Assembly (NCBI GenBank): GCA_032209605.1
Contig: JASFXZ010000008.1
Span: 3,100,001 to 3,164,000, forward strand
DNA: 64,000 nt
Source of the DNA: Mactromeris polynyma
Lineage: Eukaryota > Mollusca > Bivalvia > Venerida > Mactridae
Direction of reading: 5' to 3'
Positions 23,998 to 36,737 of this stretch are shown here, in pieces. The number at the start of each line of letters is the position of its first letter. Position 1 is the first letter of the stretch. A model generated the notes under the pieces. That model did no database searches. It was given only the letters and a program-made list of their open reading frames with translations, and was not told the DNA's origin. The translations under genes and the position numbers were made by a program.

Positions 23998-25106
23998 CTA
24001 GCGTTTGGTCCACTAAACCACTTTCCTATATTCTGATCTTCCTCATTACTGTCTCGTTTGTCATGAAATGTAAAACAAAAAATTGGTCAATTTTAGTTGT
24101 GTTTTATTCATTTTTGATTATCTGTGTGATGATATGACCTGCTATAAAACTCAGCACTAGGTATATATAGCAGTCAAGCTGTTGTTTGATAATAAGATAA
24201 ATCTATCCCATATAATACAGTTCTATTATAATCACATGAGAGATCGGAATGTTATATCCTGTTATCTTACATCTTAATCTCTTTCAATTTTGATTTGTGT
24301 ACAAATCAGGAAGTAACTCAAGAAGGAAGTGATCGTAGTTTACAGACAAGGGAAGTAATCTATGTTGTTGATGTTGTAATAGTAGTATTACAGTTACTCC
24401 CCTTGTTCCAATGTTAGGTTACTGAAATAAACTGTGTACTTAATATTTGGATTATGTAGGAGTTTTGCACTGCTGTTCTACAGTATGGGTGGTCCTTTCT
24501 GTCCTCTTCTTCCCTTACAATCTGATTACTTTCTCCACACGAATCAATGGTGGGGTACAAACTGACTTTTGATGTAATATCTTAGTCAAATTGTTATGAC
24601 TAGAGTTTAATGAACTTTATAGGATTTCTTTCCAAGAATGTATTTGATAAATAGGAGAGCAATCGACCATGACATCTGCAATAATCCAGACTGTATTGTG
24701 TTTTTCATTTGAAAATAACTGTTTTTCATGTAAAAATGATAAGACAAAAGTGCTGTTGAAAAATTGTGATCTGTCAGTGAGAAGGTGAGGTTTGTCCAAG
24801 TTCTTACTCTGCTGAAGAGTGACTGTACAGGCATTGGTGACCAAGTCCTGTTTGCCAATGTGTACTTAGAATGAATTCACTAGTGTTGCTATAAACATAA
24901 TATTGATAGAATATATCTGTACTCATCATGTACAAGCACTTACACAATATTTCCTGATTATATTTACTGTTTATATAACTGGGACTTGATATAACAGTGT
25001 CAGGAAGAAGCCATCCATTGTGTGTATCTGTAGAGGACACTTAAGTGCAAATGTAGTTTGTACAATTTTATTTGAGAACTGGCAGTTAAGATATAAGACC
25101 TCATTG
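23998..25106. other. Intronic spacer, nothing recognised
   Basis: AT-rich intronic sequence between the 19-bp and 50-bp arrays. Short open frames on the minus strand (around 24607-25040) lack coding-like composition and splice borders. Confidence 0.45.
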
Positions 25107-25761
25107 CTTGTTGAACCACTCCAGAGTCTGCTGACTGGGAAATATTAACTCCATGTCTTATTGAATCACTCCAGAGTCTGCTGACTGGGAAATATTAACT
25201 CCATGTCTTATTGAATCACTCCAGAGACTGCTGACTGGGAAATATTAACTCTATGTCTTATTGAATCATTCCAGAGTCTGCTGACTGGGAAATATTAACT
25301 CCATGTCTTATTGAATCACTCCAGAGTCTGCTGACTGGGAAATATTAACTCCATGTCTTATTGAAGCACTCCAGAGACTGCTGACTGGGAAATATTAACT
25401 CTATGTCTTATTGAATCACTCCAGAGACTGCTGACTGGGAAATATTAACTCTATGTCTTATTGAATCACTCCAGAGACTGCTGACTGGGAAATATTAACT
25501 CTATGTCTTGTTGAACCACTCCAGAGTCTGCTGACTGGGACATATTAACTCCATGTCTTATTGAATCACTCCAGAGTCTGCTGACTGGGAAATATTAACT
25601 CCATGTCTTATTGAATCACTCCAGAGACTGCTGACTGGGAAATATTAACTCTATGTCTTATTGAATCACTCCAGAGTCTGCTGACTGGGAAATATTAACT
25701 CCATGTCTTATTGAAGCACTCCAGAGTCTGCTGACTGGGACATATTAACTTCATGTCTTAT
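25107..25761. repeat. Minisatellite, 50-bp unit
   Basis: About 13 copies of a 50-bp unit containing CTGCTGACTGGGAAATATTA and GTCTTATTGAATCACTCCAG. Paired variants occur: CCAGAGTCTG tends to go with AACTCCATG and CCAGAGACTG with AACTCTATG, consistent with two parental unit types. Confidence 0.96.
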
Positions 25762-25932
25762 TTGGAAGATTGATTTATGGTCTAGATTGTGTTGAGTTTT
25801 GTTTTCAGGTTTATCCCTTTATCCACAACACTGCTTGATTCCTGCATTAAAAGTATGTCAATTTCTTATTTGGAAGATTGATGTATGGTCTAGATTGTAC
25901 TGAGTTTTGTTTTCAGGTTTATCCCTGCACAT
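25753..25932. repeat. Two-copy direct duplication after the 50-bp array
   Basis: A segment containing TTATTTGGAAGATTGAT and GAGTTTTGTTTTCAGGTTTA occurs at about 25757 and 25865, roughly 107 bp apart, with a few substitutions. Confidence 0.75.
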
Positions 25933-27504
25933 CTCAAGATGCTTTTTCAGGGTGGTAAAAAAGTCAGTAAAATATTTTGTTTGGGGAAAAAGGACACAAA
26001 TTGCTTTTTGAAGATTGGACAGTACTGAAATACAATGGGAAAGATTTTTGAGTCTTTTCTATACTTTTGTAAATGTTTATTTTATTTCATTGTATTTCAG
26101 TAACTATAGCAACCAGACACGATGCTTGTGTTAGGGGAATTAAATTAAATAATAAGAAAACAATGACATTTCTTTTTAAATTGGTTTGAAAATGGGATTT
26201 CTATTTTCTGTGCAATTAAGCAAATTAGAGTCTGCTATTTTAAGAGGGATTTGATTTTCTAAATCTCTAAATGTCTACCTGACTTGGAGATTACAGATTT
26301 ATAGTGACTAGGTGAAATCTACGGGTTATGGTACATGTTGCCTCACACTCTTTGTATGTTTTACCTTCTACAACGTTATAGCAGCGTAACATTGTCTCTC
26401 CACTTCATGAATGCCTACAGTTGCAGTTTCCAACCACCAAATTTGCATTTCATGCTGCAAAAGTCCGTCTGTTTGTTTCATAATGTTTTTAAACCAAAAA
26501 AAGCTTATTTTAGACCTCAAAATGATAGATTTTTTTACTAGTACAGGATGTTCTTATTTATTGTCTTGAATACCAACAGGGACTGATATTAGATTTCATT
26601 TCACCCAAATTGTTTTTGTACGTATTTCCACATCATTTTGTACCATTTATGCCTCGACTTATTCAGTGACAGCGAAATATCTTAGAAGAAGTTAGGAGTA
26701 AAATGTCTTATTTTGTCAAATTCAGCGAAATAAAAATATTGTTTTAAGCAAGAATATCATTCCTAACCAAACAAATAAAAGAGTTTTTTGTATAGTATTA
26801 CATTAATTACGCAAAATTAAATACGAAATGCTGCTTTCATAGTCAGGGGGACAAATCTTGTTCAAGGTCAGTTATACTTTAAGTACCTGGTACTCTAATT
26901 TACACTATAACAATTTCAATCGAAAACTTATTACTCAGTGGGCAGAAGTACATGTACTGGTATGGATATACAATCATATGACTGATTTCATTATTTGCAA
27001 TGAAATAAAGCATTAATCATTATACATATTGAAATAAAAAGATATACAGTTGGACCTTGTTTATTCAACAGACTTCCATCCGATATTCTCGGTATCATCC
27101 AAAATAAATATCAGGTCCCAATGTGTCTTCTTATGCATGTGGAATTGAAATGGGTTATTCAAAACAATGTATTATTTTAAAAAAATTTTAGGACCCAATG
27201 ATTCGAAAGAACCACATCCTACTATACTTGAATCCCTTGATTTTCTCACCCTCACACAATGGTCATTCTATTACATGTATAGTGCGTTTTTATTAACCGT
27301 GAACACATGAATATATTACCTGGACCATTACATTTCAAAATAGGCGTATTGAAATGTTCGAGTTTGTCGGTAACCTTGACAGAGAAAAAGCTGCGGTTGT
27401 GTTTGATAGAAAAGTAAACCAAACAGCAGTTATAGCTTTACGCATGCGAGCATTTTCTTACCTAAATTGACATGGATTGGTCCTGAAAGTTCATACGCCT
27501 GTTC
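25933..27504. other. Intronic spacer with a possible decayed MITE
   Basis: AT-rich. At 27050 the text ACAGTTGGACCTTGTTTATT resembles a terminal repeat of the CAGT...ACC type seen in the TA-flanked MITEs, but I could not find a matching right end. No exon seen. Confidence 0.35.
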
Positions 27505-28048
27505 GCTGTCAATCTAACAACACTATACCAAGGAGCTGTCAATCTAACAACACTATACCAAGGAGCTGTCAATCTAACAACACTATACCAATGAGCTGTC
27601 AATCTAACAACACTATACCAATGAGCTGTCAATCTAACAACACTATACCAATGAGCTGTCAATCTAACAACACTATACCAATGAGCTGTCAATCTAACAA
27701 CACTATACCAAGGAGCTGTCAATCTAACAACACTATACCAAGGAGCTGTCAATCTAACAACACTATACCAATGAGCTGTCAATCTAACAACACTATACCA
27801 AGGAGCTGTCAATCTAACAACACTATACCAAGGAGCTGTCAATCTAACAACACTATACCAAGGAGCTGTCAATCTAACAACACTATACCAATGAGCTGTC
27901 AATCTAACAACACTATACCAATGAGCTGTCAATCTAACAACACTATACCAATGAGCTGTCAATCTAACAACACTATACCAATGAGCTGTCAATCTAACAA
28001 CACTATACCAATGAGCTGTCAATCTAACAACACTATACCAATGAGCTG
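27505..28048. repeat. Minisatellite, 30-bp unit, one dominant variable site
   Basis: Eighteen copies of a 30-bp unit (CTGTCAATCTAACAACACTA then TACCAAGGAG). Copies are almost perfectly uniform except one position (CCAAGGAG or CCAATGAG). Such homogeneity points to recent expansion. Ten-residue repeat frames open on both strands are by-products. Confidence 0.97.
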
Positions 28049-28086
28049 GTTGTATAATTTTGTCTGATTGAACACATTAACTTGAT

Positions 28087-28847
28087 CTGAAGCAAACATC
28101 ATGCTAATTGTTGTCTCTGAGCAAACATCATGCTAATTGTTGTCTCTGAGCAAACATCATGCTAATTGTTGTCTCTGAGCAAACATCATGCTAATTGTTG
28201 TCTCTGAGCAAACATCATGCTAATTGTTGTCTCTGAGCAAATATCATGCTAATTGTTGTCTCTGAGCAAACATCATGCTAATTGTTGTCTCTGAGCAAAC
28301 ATCATGCTAATTGTTGTCTCTGAGCAAACATCATGCTAATTGTTGTCTCTGAGCAAACATCATGCTAATTGTTGTCTCTGAGCAAACATCATGCTAATTG
28401 TTGTCTCTGAGCAAACATCATGCTAATTGTTGTCTCTGAGCAAACATCATGCTAATTGTTGTCTCTGAGCAAACATCATGCTAATTGTTGTCTCTGAGCA
28501 AACATCATGCTAATTGTTGTCTCTGAGCAAACATCATGCTAATTGTTGTCTCTGAGCAAACATCATGCTAATTGTTGTCTCTGAACAAACATCATGCTTA
28601 TTGTTGTCTCTGAGCAAATATCATGCTAATTGTTGTCTCTGAGCAAACATCATGCTAATTGTTGTCTCTGAGCAAACATCATGCTAATTGTTGTCTCTGA
28701 GCAAATATCATGCTAATTGTTGTCTCTGAGCAAACATCATGCTAATTGTTGTCTCTGAGCAAACATCATGCTAATTGTTGTCTCTGAGCAAACATCATGC
28801 TAATTGTTGTCTCTGAGCAAATATCATGCTAATTGTTGTCTCTGAAG
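28087..28847. repeat. Minisatellite, 29-bp unit
   Basis: About 26 copies of a 29-bp unit (AGCAAACATCATGCTAATTG then TTGTCTCTG). It starts 39 bp after the preceding 30-bp array but is unrelated to it. Four copies have CAAATATC; one has two changes (GAACAAAC, GCTTATTG). Confidence 0.97.
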
Positions 28848-31154
28848 ATGTCAAACAATTATAAATCATTATCATCTCATGTTTATAAGTTACAAAGTAA
28901 ACACAGAAATGAAAACACATACTGAATTTCTCTGAATAATTCTCTTTTTTGGCTCAGCTTTTCTCTACTTGTTCTTGTTGAACATTGTAATAGATGCCAT
29001 TTGTTTGATGGACTTAATATCCTAATATGGTATTGTATGGTATTGATGTATTACAGTGAAGTATGTCCCCCGTGGTTAACAGATATCCACGAATCGTGTT
29101 ACCACCAGGCAGGGAGGTGCCATACTATTGCTTTTTTCACCATTTATATATTGATTCATGGCAGACATCACATAATGTTGTGGATATACTTTCAGCCATT
29201 TATTCTGGTGTTTGTTATGTGACACTATAAGTTCACAGTCATATCGACCTGTCAGATTTAAGTGGGTTGTATATTCTATGATATTATTCTCCATGTCAGT
29301 TTCTAATTTCAGCTTTTCGTGTACAAATGAGTGGTGATAAAATTATTTCTTTATGGAATTGTGAAACATCACATACTTTTCCAAAATAATATGTGGTCCT
29401 TTCCATGATTTGAAGCTATCAGTGTGGTACATAGCAGATCTAGATTATTATCCTTAATTACCCTAGAAACGGATTATGTGAACTCATTTTTCTATGTATA
29501 ATGTGACTTAAATTTCCATGTGGAGAAAAATTGATTCACAAGTTTTATTGAAACATAAATATTATTCATGAAATTGATTAATTAATATAATATAAATCCA
29601 GAAGAATTTTGTATCTTTATGATTGCTAGAAGGACACCATTTACTCATTCGTACAGTCCACTGGATACTTACTGTGATACCAGTGACAGTATCATTCTGT
29701 TGTTCTTGCTTATATATACTATGATATATAACCTCAGTAAATCTTTAATTCATTGTCATTTTATTGATCCTAGCATCAGTTATCTACTTTGTTGAGTACA
29801 GAAATACAAACATCACGCAAGCTTGCGATACATTATTGATTATCTGAACTCTAACAGTGTGAAGCTGTTATAAGTGCAGACACTTTTATTTTACATTCAG
29901 CATTGTCATTTGATTTAACTTTCTCAATCTCTATTACTTTGTTTATTTGGTGATCAACTGTGTATCATTTCCAGTACTATGACTACATTATGTCATTTCC
30001 AGTACTTTGATTTTACATTCATCATTTCCAGTACTTTGATTTTACATTCATAATTTCCAGTACTTTGTTTTTACATTCATCATTTCCAGTACATTGAAGC
30101 AACTAGCTCTCCAGTACCTTGATTTCAGTTTCATCAATTCAAGTACAAACCCAATTCGATAAAGCTTTCATTATCGTTTTATCCATTATATTGGGTATAG
30201 GGTGGGCAGGTTGTTTAAATCATATTGTCAAATATGAATGGATGAATAGGTTGTATACAAGACCCCTATAATCGATATTTAAGTAAACACGATAACAAAA
30301 GAAATAGCAAATTTGAGTTAAACAGTGACCAAATTGCAACGTTATACATGAAGTTCTTGAATTTATTACCAACATTACTAAAATAGTCGTATGACATGAT
30401 CACTCAACCTTTCTTTTTGTAACAGCGCTTTTCTTTACATAAAACAAATGTTCATCTAATTTAATAACTGATCCCTAACTTAGGCTATATCTTCGACAGT
30501 ATCAAATATAGTCGGCGCCCCAGAAGATGTATTTATAGTTGTACATACACTGTACATACACTGTATTGTATTCCTTTATTTTGCTGCCAAAGGTCACTCA
30601 GATTATGTGATCTTACTTTAATCATTTAAAGCATATAAACCAATAATGCATGGTTAACACAGTCCAGACATACTTCAAAGAGTACGGAATACAATAATAA
30701 TAAATATGTGAAAACATGGTTAAATAATTGAATTGACCAAATTATAAATACATACTCACAGATCAAACACAGGAGATTGTCTGAGTTCTCTCCCCTTCCA
30801 TATACCGTATATAGTACATGTTTATTATGCTGATTAAATGAGTTTATGTATTTAATAGTATCTATATTTAACTAATTTATTGGATTATTTCCCCTTTTGG
30901 ACGGTACCGCTCAGGTTCTCAAGACTTAAAATGCCAGGTTAGCGCTAATAACGCGATAAATTTGCTAAGCGAACGCATGTAGAAGAGTGTACTCGGGTTC
31001 AGACTGGGTTTAAAGGATATATATAAAGCGATGACAAGTGATTACTGTTGTTGTTGTTCTTTATTGTGATTTATCGTAGATATCGTCTCGTTGTGCACAA
31101 CTACCAAAATTATCGGTGTCATCTTTCTACGTTCATCTCACTCTCTGGTTTATT
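28848..31154. other. Intronic spacer with a short tandem repeat
   Basis: AT-rich. At about 29967-30110 there are about five loose copies of a 30-bp motif (CATTTCCAGTACTTTGATTT). At 31012-31030 a TATA-like GGATATATATAAAGCG follows slightly CpG-richer sequence (30900-30990); this could be a cryptic promoter, but no exon is visible after it. Confidence 0.4.
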
Positions 31155-31470
31155 ATTAAATATTCACAAAAGTTACATAAAGGGTCTGATATCTTTGTAT
31201 TACATTTATTTCGGTTTGAAAATCTAGCATTTCTAGAACAGTCGGATTGAAGATCTTTTGGAAAAAATGTTTACTATTTTTTCAATAAATTTTTATTCTT
31301 TTTTGCATTTCTGTCTTATGTTTTAGTTTTATTCCATATTCCATGCAAATCATCTTACCTATTTACACATACATGTACTAGACAATTATAAAACTGTTTA
31401 GTTACAAAACGGAAACTTGTATGCAATGAGTTGTCAGCTTGGTTACAGAGGCGAGTGTGGTACCGTCCCA
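31155..31470 (+). repeat. Dispersed repeat, copy A (empty site)
   Basis: It matches the reverse complement of 36738-37315 over most of its length (shared text includes GCATTTCTAGAACA, GATTGAAGATCT and GTTTTGTAAC). Copy A lacks two insertions present in copy B: about 75 bp of unrelated text and the TA-flanked MITE. The MITE's empty site is TA at 31399-31400. Confidence 0.75.
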
Positions 31471-33738
31471 CAGTACTTTTGTGCTTTGATTATTTTCTTA
31501 ATGAATATTTACTACAATTCTGCTGTAAGCTCATTTATACTTGTTCAGATAACCACTTCAATGTCCTCACAGGTTATTGAGCATTTTTACATCCTGCTGC
31601 TAAATATTTTTTTACCATTAATTTACGAAAAGATATTTATACATAAATGATTAAAAAAGGAGATTGTGTGTCAGATTGTGCCGTTTCGATAAATTCATAT
31701 TATAATTTCATATATCAAAACATAGGTTTTAAGACAAAATCATTTGATAGCCAATTAAACTTATTTATAGATTTTCACTTAGTAGAGATTTTTGCTGAAT
31801 TGAATAAAACTTAAGTGTGTTCATGAAATCAAGGCCTGGTATAGAGAAATGGAAAAATTAAAGATGCCATGAAAAGTCTCCACCTTACAGTATCATGGTT
31901 GCAGCTTATTCATGATTATTGGATTTTTCCAGCATCTAGCTTTTGTATTTGGAGCCAATCAGTTCTTTCAAGGTTTTCTCTTCATGACAGAGTTACACTT
32001 TGACTCATGGTATTGATTGGTGACCGCATTTAAGGTCAGAGACAAGTACTGAGGTACAATATAGGGACTCCGATATAATCTTCTGCCATTTTCACATTTT
32101 TTCCCTAATTTAGGATGTTGTATCTATTATTAATACCTTAATAACTACATTCATGAGTTCAAATGATAGCCGTTAACAAATGTGTATTGTTTAAATGGAA
32201 TGTTGATCATGAAAACTGCAAAGTGTGAAGAACCATCAGGAATTGAATATGAATTTGTTAAACAATTGTTTTTATGAAATCAGAAATAAAGTCCCTGTCC
32301 TTTTTGGCCATTTTCTTTGGTGATTTGCTTTGGCCCTTTGTTTTGGCCCTTCCATTGGTATTAAAGTATTGTGAATAAAAGGCAAACTCCCTGTTTAGTA
32401 TGCAACGTCATTACCAGAATGTGTCTGGTTTCAGTGAATATTGTAGTGCTGTATATTTCTCTCCGCAAGCTTAATAGTCGGTGGTTCTCAAATGTGTCTG
32501 CAAAATTGGGAAATATTTCTCTCATTTTCGTATTTGTACAGAATGGAACATATTATTCAGAGATTTCGCCTGAATACAAACTCTGAAAAAGGCGTCAATA
32601 TTGATTTCGTCTGCAAAGTTCCCTTCATATCTCCTCCCCTCTCATTCTACCACTGGGACTTGATGTGCTTGTGCAATTATCATTGTATTATGTATAAAAA
32701 TGTCATTCTGTACTGAAACAGTCATGTTTCCAATTGTTATGTCAATAAATTGATGATCAGTATTGAGTTATTGAGACGCTGTATTCATGTCATCTGTACT
32801 GTGTACCAAGTTGTCAACTCTGCTCTTTCCATTTACTCCAGCAATAAATAATTAAAGATTTTCTTCTGTAAATGATGACTCACCAGTGTGGGGATATTAT
32901 GTATGGCAGACTTACAGGGATAACACAAGGCGCTCAATAGAAAATTGGGTCTCAATATTGGGTTTAGATGGACTATGTGGAAATATTAATACTCTCAGAG
33001 AGTACTGATTAGTCTGTCTGTTGAATTAATGAGAAGGGCAAGCCTGCATAGTGCTATTGAATACAAAACAATAAAGACATTTTTTGTTGGATTCAGGAAA
33101 ATTATTTGATTGGAAAATGTTCACAGATAAAGTTTGTTAGATGTTGTGGGTGTTTTTTGGAGTTATTCTGAAGCTGATAGAACTTAGTGATATAATCAGG
33201 ATGTGTATGTGGGGTAAGTCTGTTTCCATGGAAACATTTTCATGTCATTTTGCACATGAATTTATGTTAATAAATTGTCACTTATATGACTAGATTCTTG
33301 TCACTTTCAAACAATTGCTATATTCAAGTACATGGAATGTTGTCATTCAATACAAATGTACAATTGAGTGGATTCTGTCTGAATGATCTTTTTAGTTTCA
33401 TTAATTCTCAAAGAAATGTTGCTAAAGAATCCATAGAAATCAAACTTAAGAATTATACTATAATTATTCATACTGACTTTTGGTATTTTAATTGCTTTTC
33501 TTTTTAGCTTGTCATTTTATACCATTTTTCAACCACATAATATCAGTTGAGTTGGGTGGTCAGTTGATCTAACCAGTCTCCCTGGATTCAACCAACTTGT
33601 CCTTCCACCAACAACTGGCAAGGCAACTTCCCATTGTGATTGGAGGTGAAGGACAACTGACTTGGGACGCAGTATCACGGTATCAGGGTATCACTGTATC
33701 ACGGTATCACAGTATCATCGGTTACCAAGAACAATGTA
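31471..33738. other. Intronic spacer, nothing recognised
   Basis: AT-rich intronic sequence. Short open frames near 32371-32716 and 33286-33507 lack coding-like composition. Confidence 0.45.
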
Positions 33739-34747
33739 GGTCACCGTCATCTTGCCCAGAGTTCCATACTGCAATGTCACCGTCATCTTGCCCACAGTTC
33801 CATACTGCAATGTCACTGTCGCCTCGCTCACAGTTCCATACTGCAATGTCACCCTTACCTCGCTCAGAGTTCCATACTGCAATGTCACCGTCATCTTGCC
33901 CACAGTTCCATACTGCAATGTCACTGTCGCCTCGCTCACAGTTCCATACTGCAATGTCACCCTCACCTCGCTCACAGTTCCATACTGCAATGTCACCGTC
34001 ATCTCGCCCACAGTTCCATACTGCAATGTCACCGTCATCTTGTCCACAGTTCCATACTGCAATGTCACCGTCACCTTGCCCACAGTTCCATACTGCAATG
34101 TCACCGTCATCTTGCCCACAGTTCCATACTGCAATGTCACTGTCGCCTCGCTCACAGTTCCATACTGCAATGTCACCCTCACCTCGCTCACAGTTCCATA
34201 CTGCAATGTCACCGTCACCTCGCTCACAGTTCCATACTGCAATGTCACCGTCATCTTGTCCACAGTTCCATACTGCAATGTCACCCTCACCTCGCTCACA
34301 GTTCCATACTGCAATGTCACCGTCATCTTGTCCACAGTTCCATACTGCAATGTCACCGTCGCCTCGCTCACAGTTCCATACTGCAATGTCACCGTCATCT
34401 TGTCCACAGTTCCATACTGCAATGTCACCGTCACCTCGCTCACAGTTCCATACTGCAATGTTACTGTCACCTCGCCATGAGTTCCATACTGCAATGTCAC
34501 CGTCATCTCGCCCACAGTTCCATACTGCAATGTCACCGTCATCTCGCCCACAGTTCCATACTGCAATGTCACCGCACCTCGCCCACAGTTCCATACTTCA
34601 ATGTCACCGCACCTTGCCCACAGTTCCATACTTCAATGTCACCGCACCTTGCCCACAGTTCCATACTGCAATGTCACCGTCATCTCGCCCACAGTTCCAT
34701 ACTGCAATGTCACCGTCACCTCGCCAAGAGTTCCATACTGCAATGTC
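33739..34747. repeat. Minisatellite, 36-bp unit
   Basis: About 28 copies of a 36-bp unit (CAGTTCCATACTGCAATGTC then ACCGTCATCTTGTCCA). It is CT-rich, with several versions of the last third (TCATCTTGCCC, TCGCCTCGCTC, TCACCTCGCTC, TCATCTCGCCC) that recur in the same short order, indicating block duplication. All units are multiples of three, so long frames are open on both strands; I regard these as by-products. Confidence 0.96.
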
Positions 34748-34844
34748 CAGATTGGTGATAGAATGCTCTGTCTACTAAACTAACTGAGCAGACTTAAATA
34801 TTTAGTAACCATATGAAGAACCTGTTTTCTTTCCTACTTGAAAC

Positions 34845-34942
34845 CACAGGAGATTGTCACAAGTTCTTTCCCTTTACCCCATCTAGAGTTCTCTCCCTTT
34901 GCCCTATCCCATCTAGAGTTCTCTCCCTTTGCCCCTTCTAGA

Positions 34943-34990
<48 letters not shown>

Positions 34991-35024
34991 GATAAAGGGA
35001 AAGAATTCTTGACAATCTCCTGTG
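34845..35024. mobile_element. hAT-type MITE with perfect 8-bp target duplication
   Basis: A 180-bp element that starts CACAGGAGATTGTCACAAGT and ends in its near-perfect inverted copy; the terminal repeats are about 38 bp with few mismatches. It is flanked by identical 8-bp CTTGAAAC at 34837-34844 and 35025-35032. An 8-bp duplication with CA...TG ends is the hAT signature. The left arm contains repeated CCATCTAGAGTTCTCTCCCT motifs, and the centre is an AT dinucleotide run. No transposase. Confidence 0.88.
34945..34988. repeat. (AT)n microsatellite inside the MITE
   Basis: About 22 AT dinucleotides at the centre of the inverted-repeat element. It probably expanded after insertion. Confidence 0.95.
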
Positions 35025-35032
35025 CTTGAAAC

Positions 35033-35834
35033 TTAATAAAACAAAACCAACAACCCTGAGGATGTAAATTAAATATCTTCTGTATATGCAGCCGTATGTG
35101 TATGTACATGTACGCATGTTGTAATATTTCTGACAAGGAGGTCTTTCCAAATTTCATATGGAAATAGATAACTATTTGATCTGTCTATGCAGTAACTATA
35201 AACCAAAATATATTGGCATGTGAATCCGTTCTACAGACAATAGGACATATCATCTTAACAACACAAACAGAAATCTGGCTGAGTATCTGACAATACCCTT
35301 ATTGATCTTTCTGTTACACCAGGAGAATCAATAGACCCTTTGTATTTTTGTAAGATTTTTATTCATGGGTCAGACAAAATATTATACTTGGATATTTTTA
35401 TGTGCTGTAGATTTTCTGATTTAGTTTGTATGGTGCAAATAGGATTAGATGATTAAGAACCGGAGTTATGGCCCATTGTTGGCTGGAAATAGAAGAATGT
35501 CATGCGTATATGAATATGAAATTCCATATCATACAAGTAAAAAATTGCTGCCTGATGCAGCAAAGGTGGGTGCACGGCGTAAACAAAATGAAATAGAACA
35601 ACTGCAATTTGAACTAACATTATGTGTTTATTATGCTTTAATGTGTAACTATATATTAATGTATAAAAAGTACATTTGTAGTTTTAGTAGTAGGAATTTA
35701 TTAAGGAACAGACTAGTTTTTGTATGGACAGTTAAACAGAAATAGAAATTGATAGTGCGGAAAACTTTCATGATAATGAACATCATGCATGTAAATTAAG
35801 ACAACATTATACATCTCAAAATGCAAAACATTGA
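35033..35834. other. Intronic spacer
   Basis: Mostly AT-rich. An open stretch at 35496-35630 with protein-like text was examined and not accepted as an exon (see rejected items). Confidence 0.4.
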
Positions 35835-36715
35835 TTGAAACATATTAACATAAATCACAATCATTATCACGGTAGAAATAAATAATGAAATAACGACAAA
35901 TTTACATAATTAGTATTTACTAAAAATTAAAAAGAAGAACGATAATCACTAAATGATATTGCATATCCTGTCAAAATGTGAGAGCACTACAGTTTAATTA
36001 ACAACATGTCAGTGGACAAACAGACACCCAGCATCACACACTGAATTAATCAAGCAATGTGTGAATGTAAAATGAGTTTAGACATTTTGAAAGTTAGAAA
36101 AATAGTGTAATTTAATGTAAATGATAGCTATAAAGTGACACATGAGAGAACTATAAAATGCTTCCTGAATGAACAAGTGGTAGGAAGTGAAAGCAGGCCG
36201 TAGTATATGAATGACTATTATAATAAGGCAAAGAACATAGCTAAGAGAAATAAAACCGTATTTACTTATATCTCAAACATATTTACAGTGGAAAGAAATA
36301 ATGCAAAAGTGACCAAAATGCAACACAATAACGCAATACAAAAACATTAATCACTAAATGATATAGCACCTTGTCAAAATATGATATCACTTCAGTATGT
36401 AACAACCCCATGCTAGCATCACACACTGGATAAGTTATCAAGCAGTGTGAATGTATAATGAGTATAAACTTTGTGGAGGACTGGATAATGGTGAAATTGT
36501 ATATGTAAATGAAAACTGTAAATGATACCTGAATCTACAAAAGTGATAGGAGGTGTACACAGACGGATTTAGCAGACTTAGTATATGAATAACTAGAGAA
36601 GTAAACAAAAAGAACATAGCAAAGAGAAATATAAACGTATTTACATATATCACAAACATATTAACAGTAGAAAGAAATAATGCAATAATGACCAAAAAGC
36701 AAAAACGATTACTCA
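35835..36715. repeat. Diverged two-copy tandem repeat (about 380-410 bp)
   Basis: Two adjacent diverged copies: AATCACTAAATGATAT occurs at 35946 and 36351, CATCACACACTG at about 36032 and 36417, and AAAGAACATAGC at about 36231 and 36611. The copies differ by substitutions and small indels, so the duplication is old. It borders dispersed-repeat copy B. Confidence 0.7.
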
Positions 36716-36737
36716 ATACAATCAAAGCAAACAAATG

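Noticed and set aside
23484..24013. Three overlapping Tyr/Leu-rich minus-strand proteins
   Set aside because: A 19-bp unit without stops in any minus frame keeps all three frames open.
29057..29110. C-type-lectin-like start (CPPWLTDIHESCYHQAG) after an acceptor-like TTACAG
   Set aside because: It resembles the CPxxW...SCY opening of such domains, but the segment is short, the following text shows no lectin features, the donor is poor and the phase fits no neighbour.
33597..34783. Ser/Pro-rich and Val/Thr-rich repeat proteins of 240-390 codons on both strands
   Set aside because: Several frames on both strands are open at once over a 36-bp array, so none has support as a gene.
35449..35745. 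Protein-like frame containing KKLLPDAAKVGARRKQNEIE
   Set aside because: Composition is attractive, but possible borders give phases 2 and 0, which do not fit the phase-1 junction of the host gene, and the frame continues into AT-rich noise. Would need transcript evidence.
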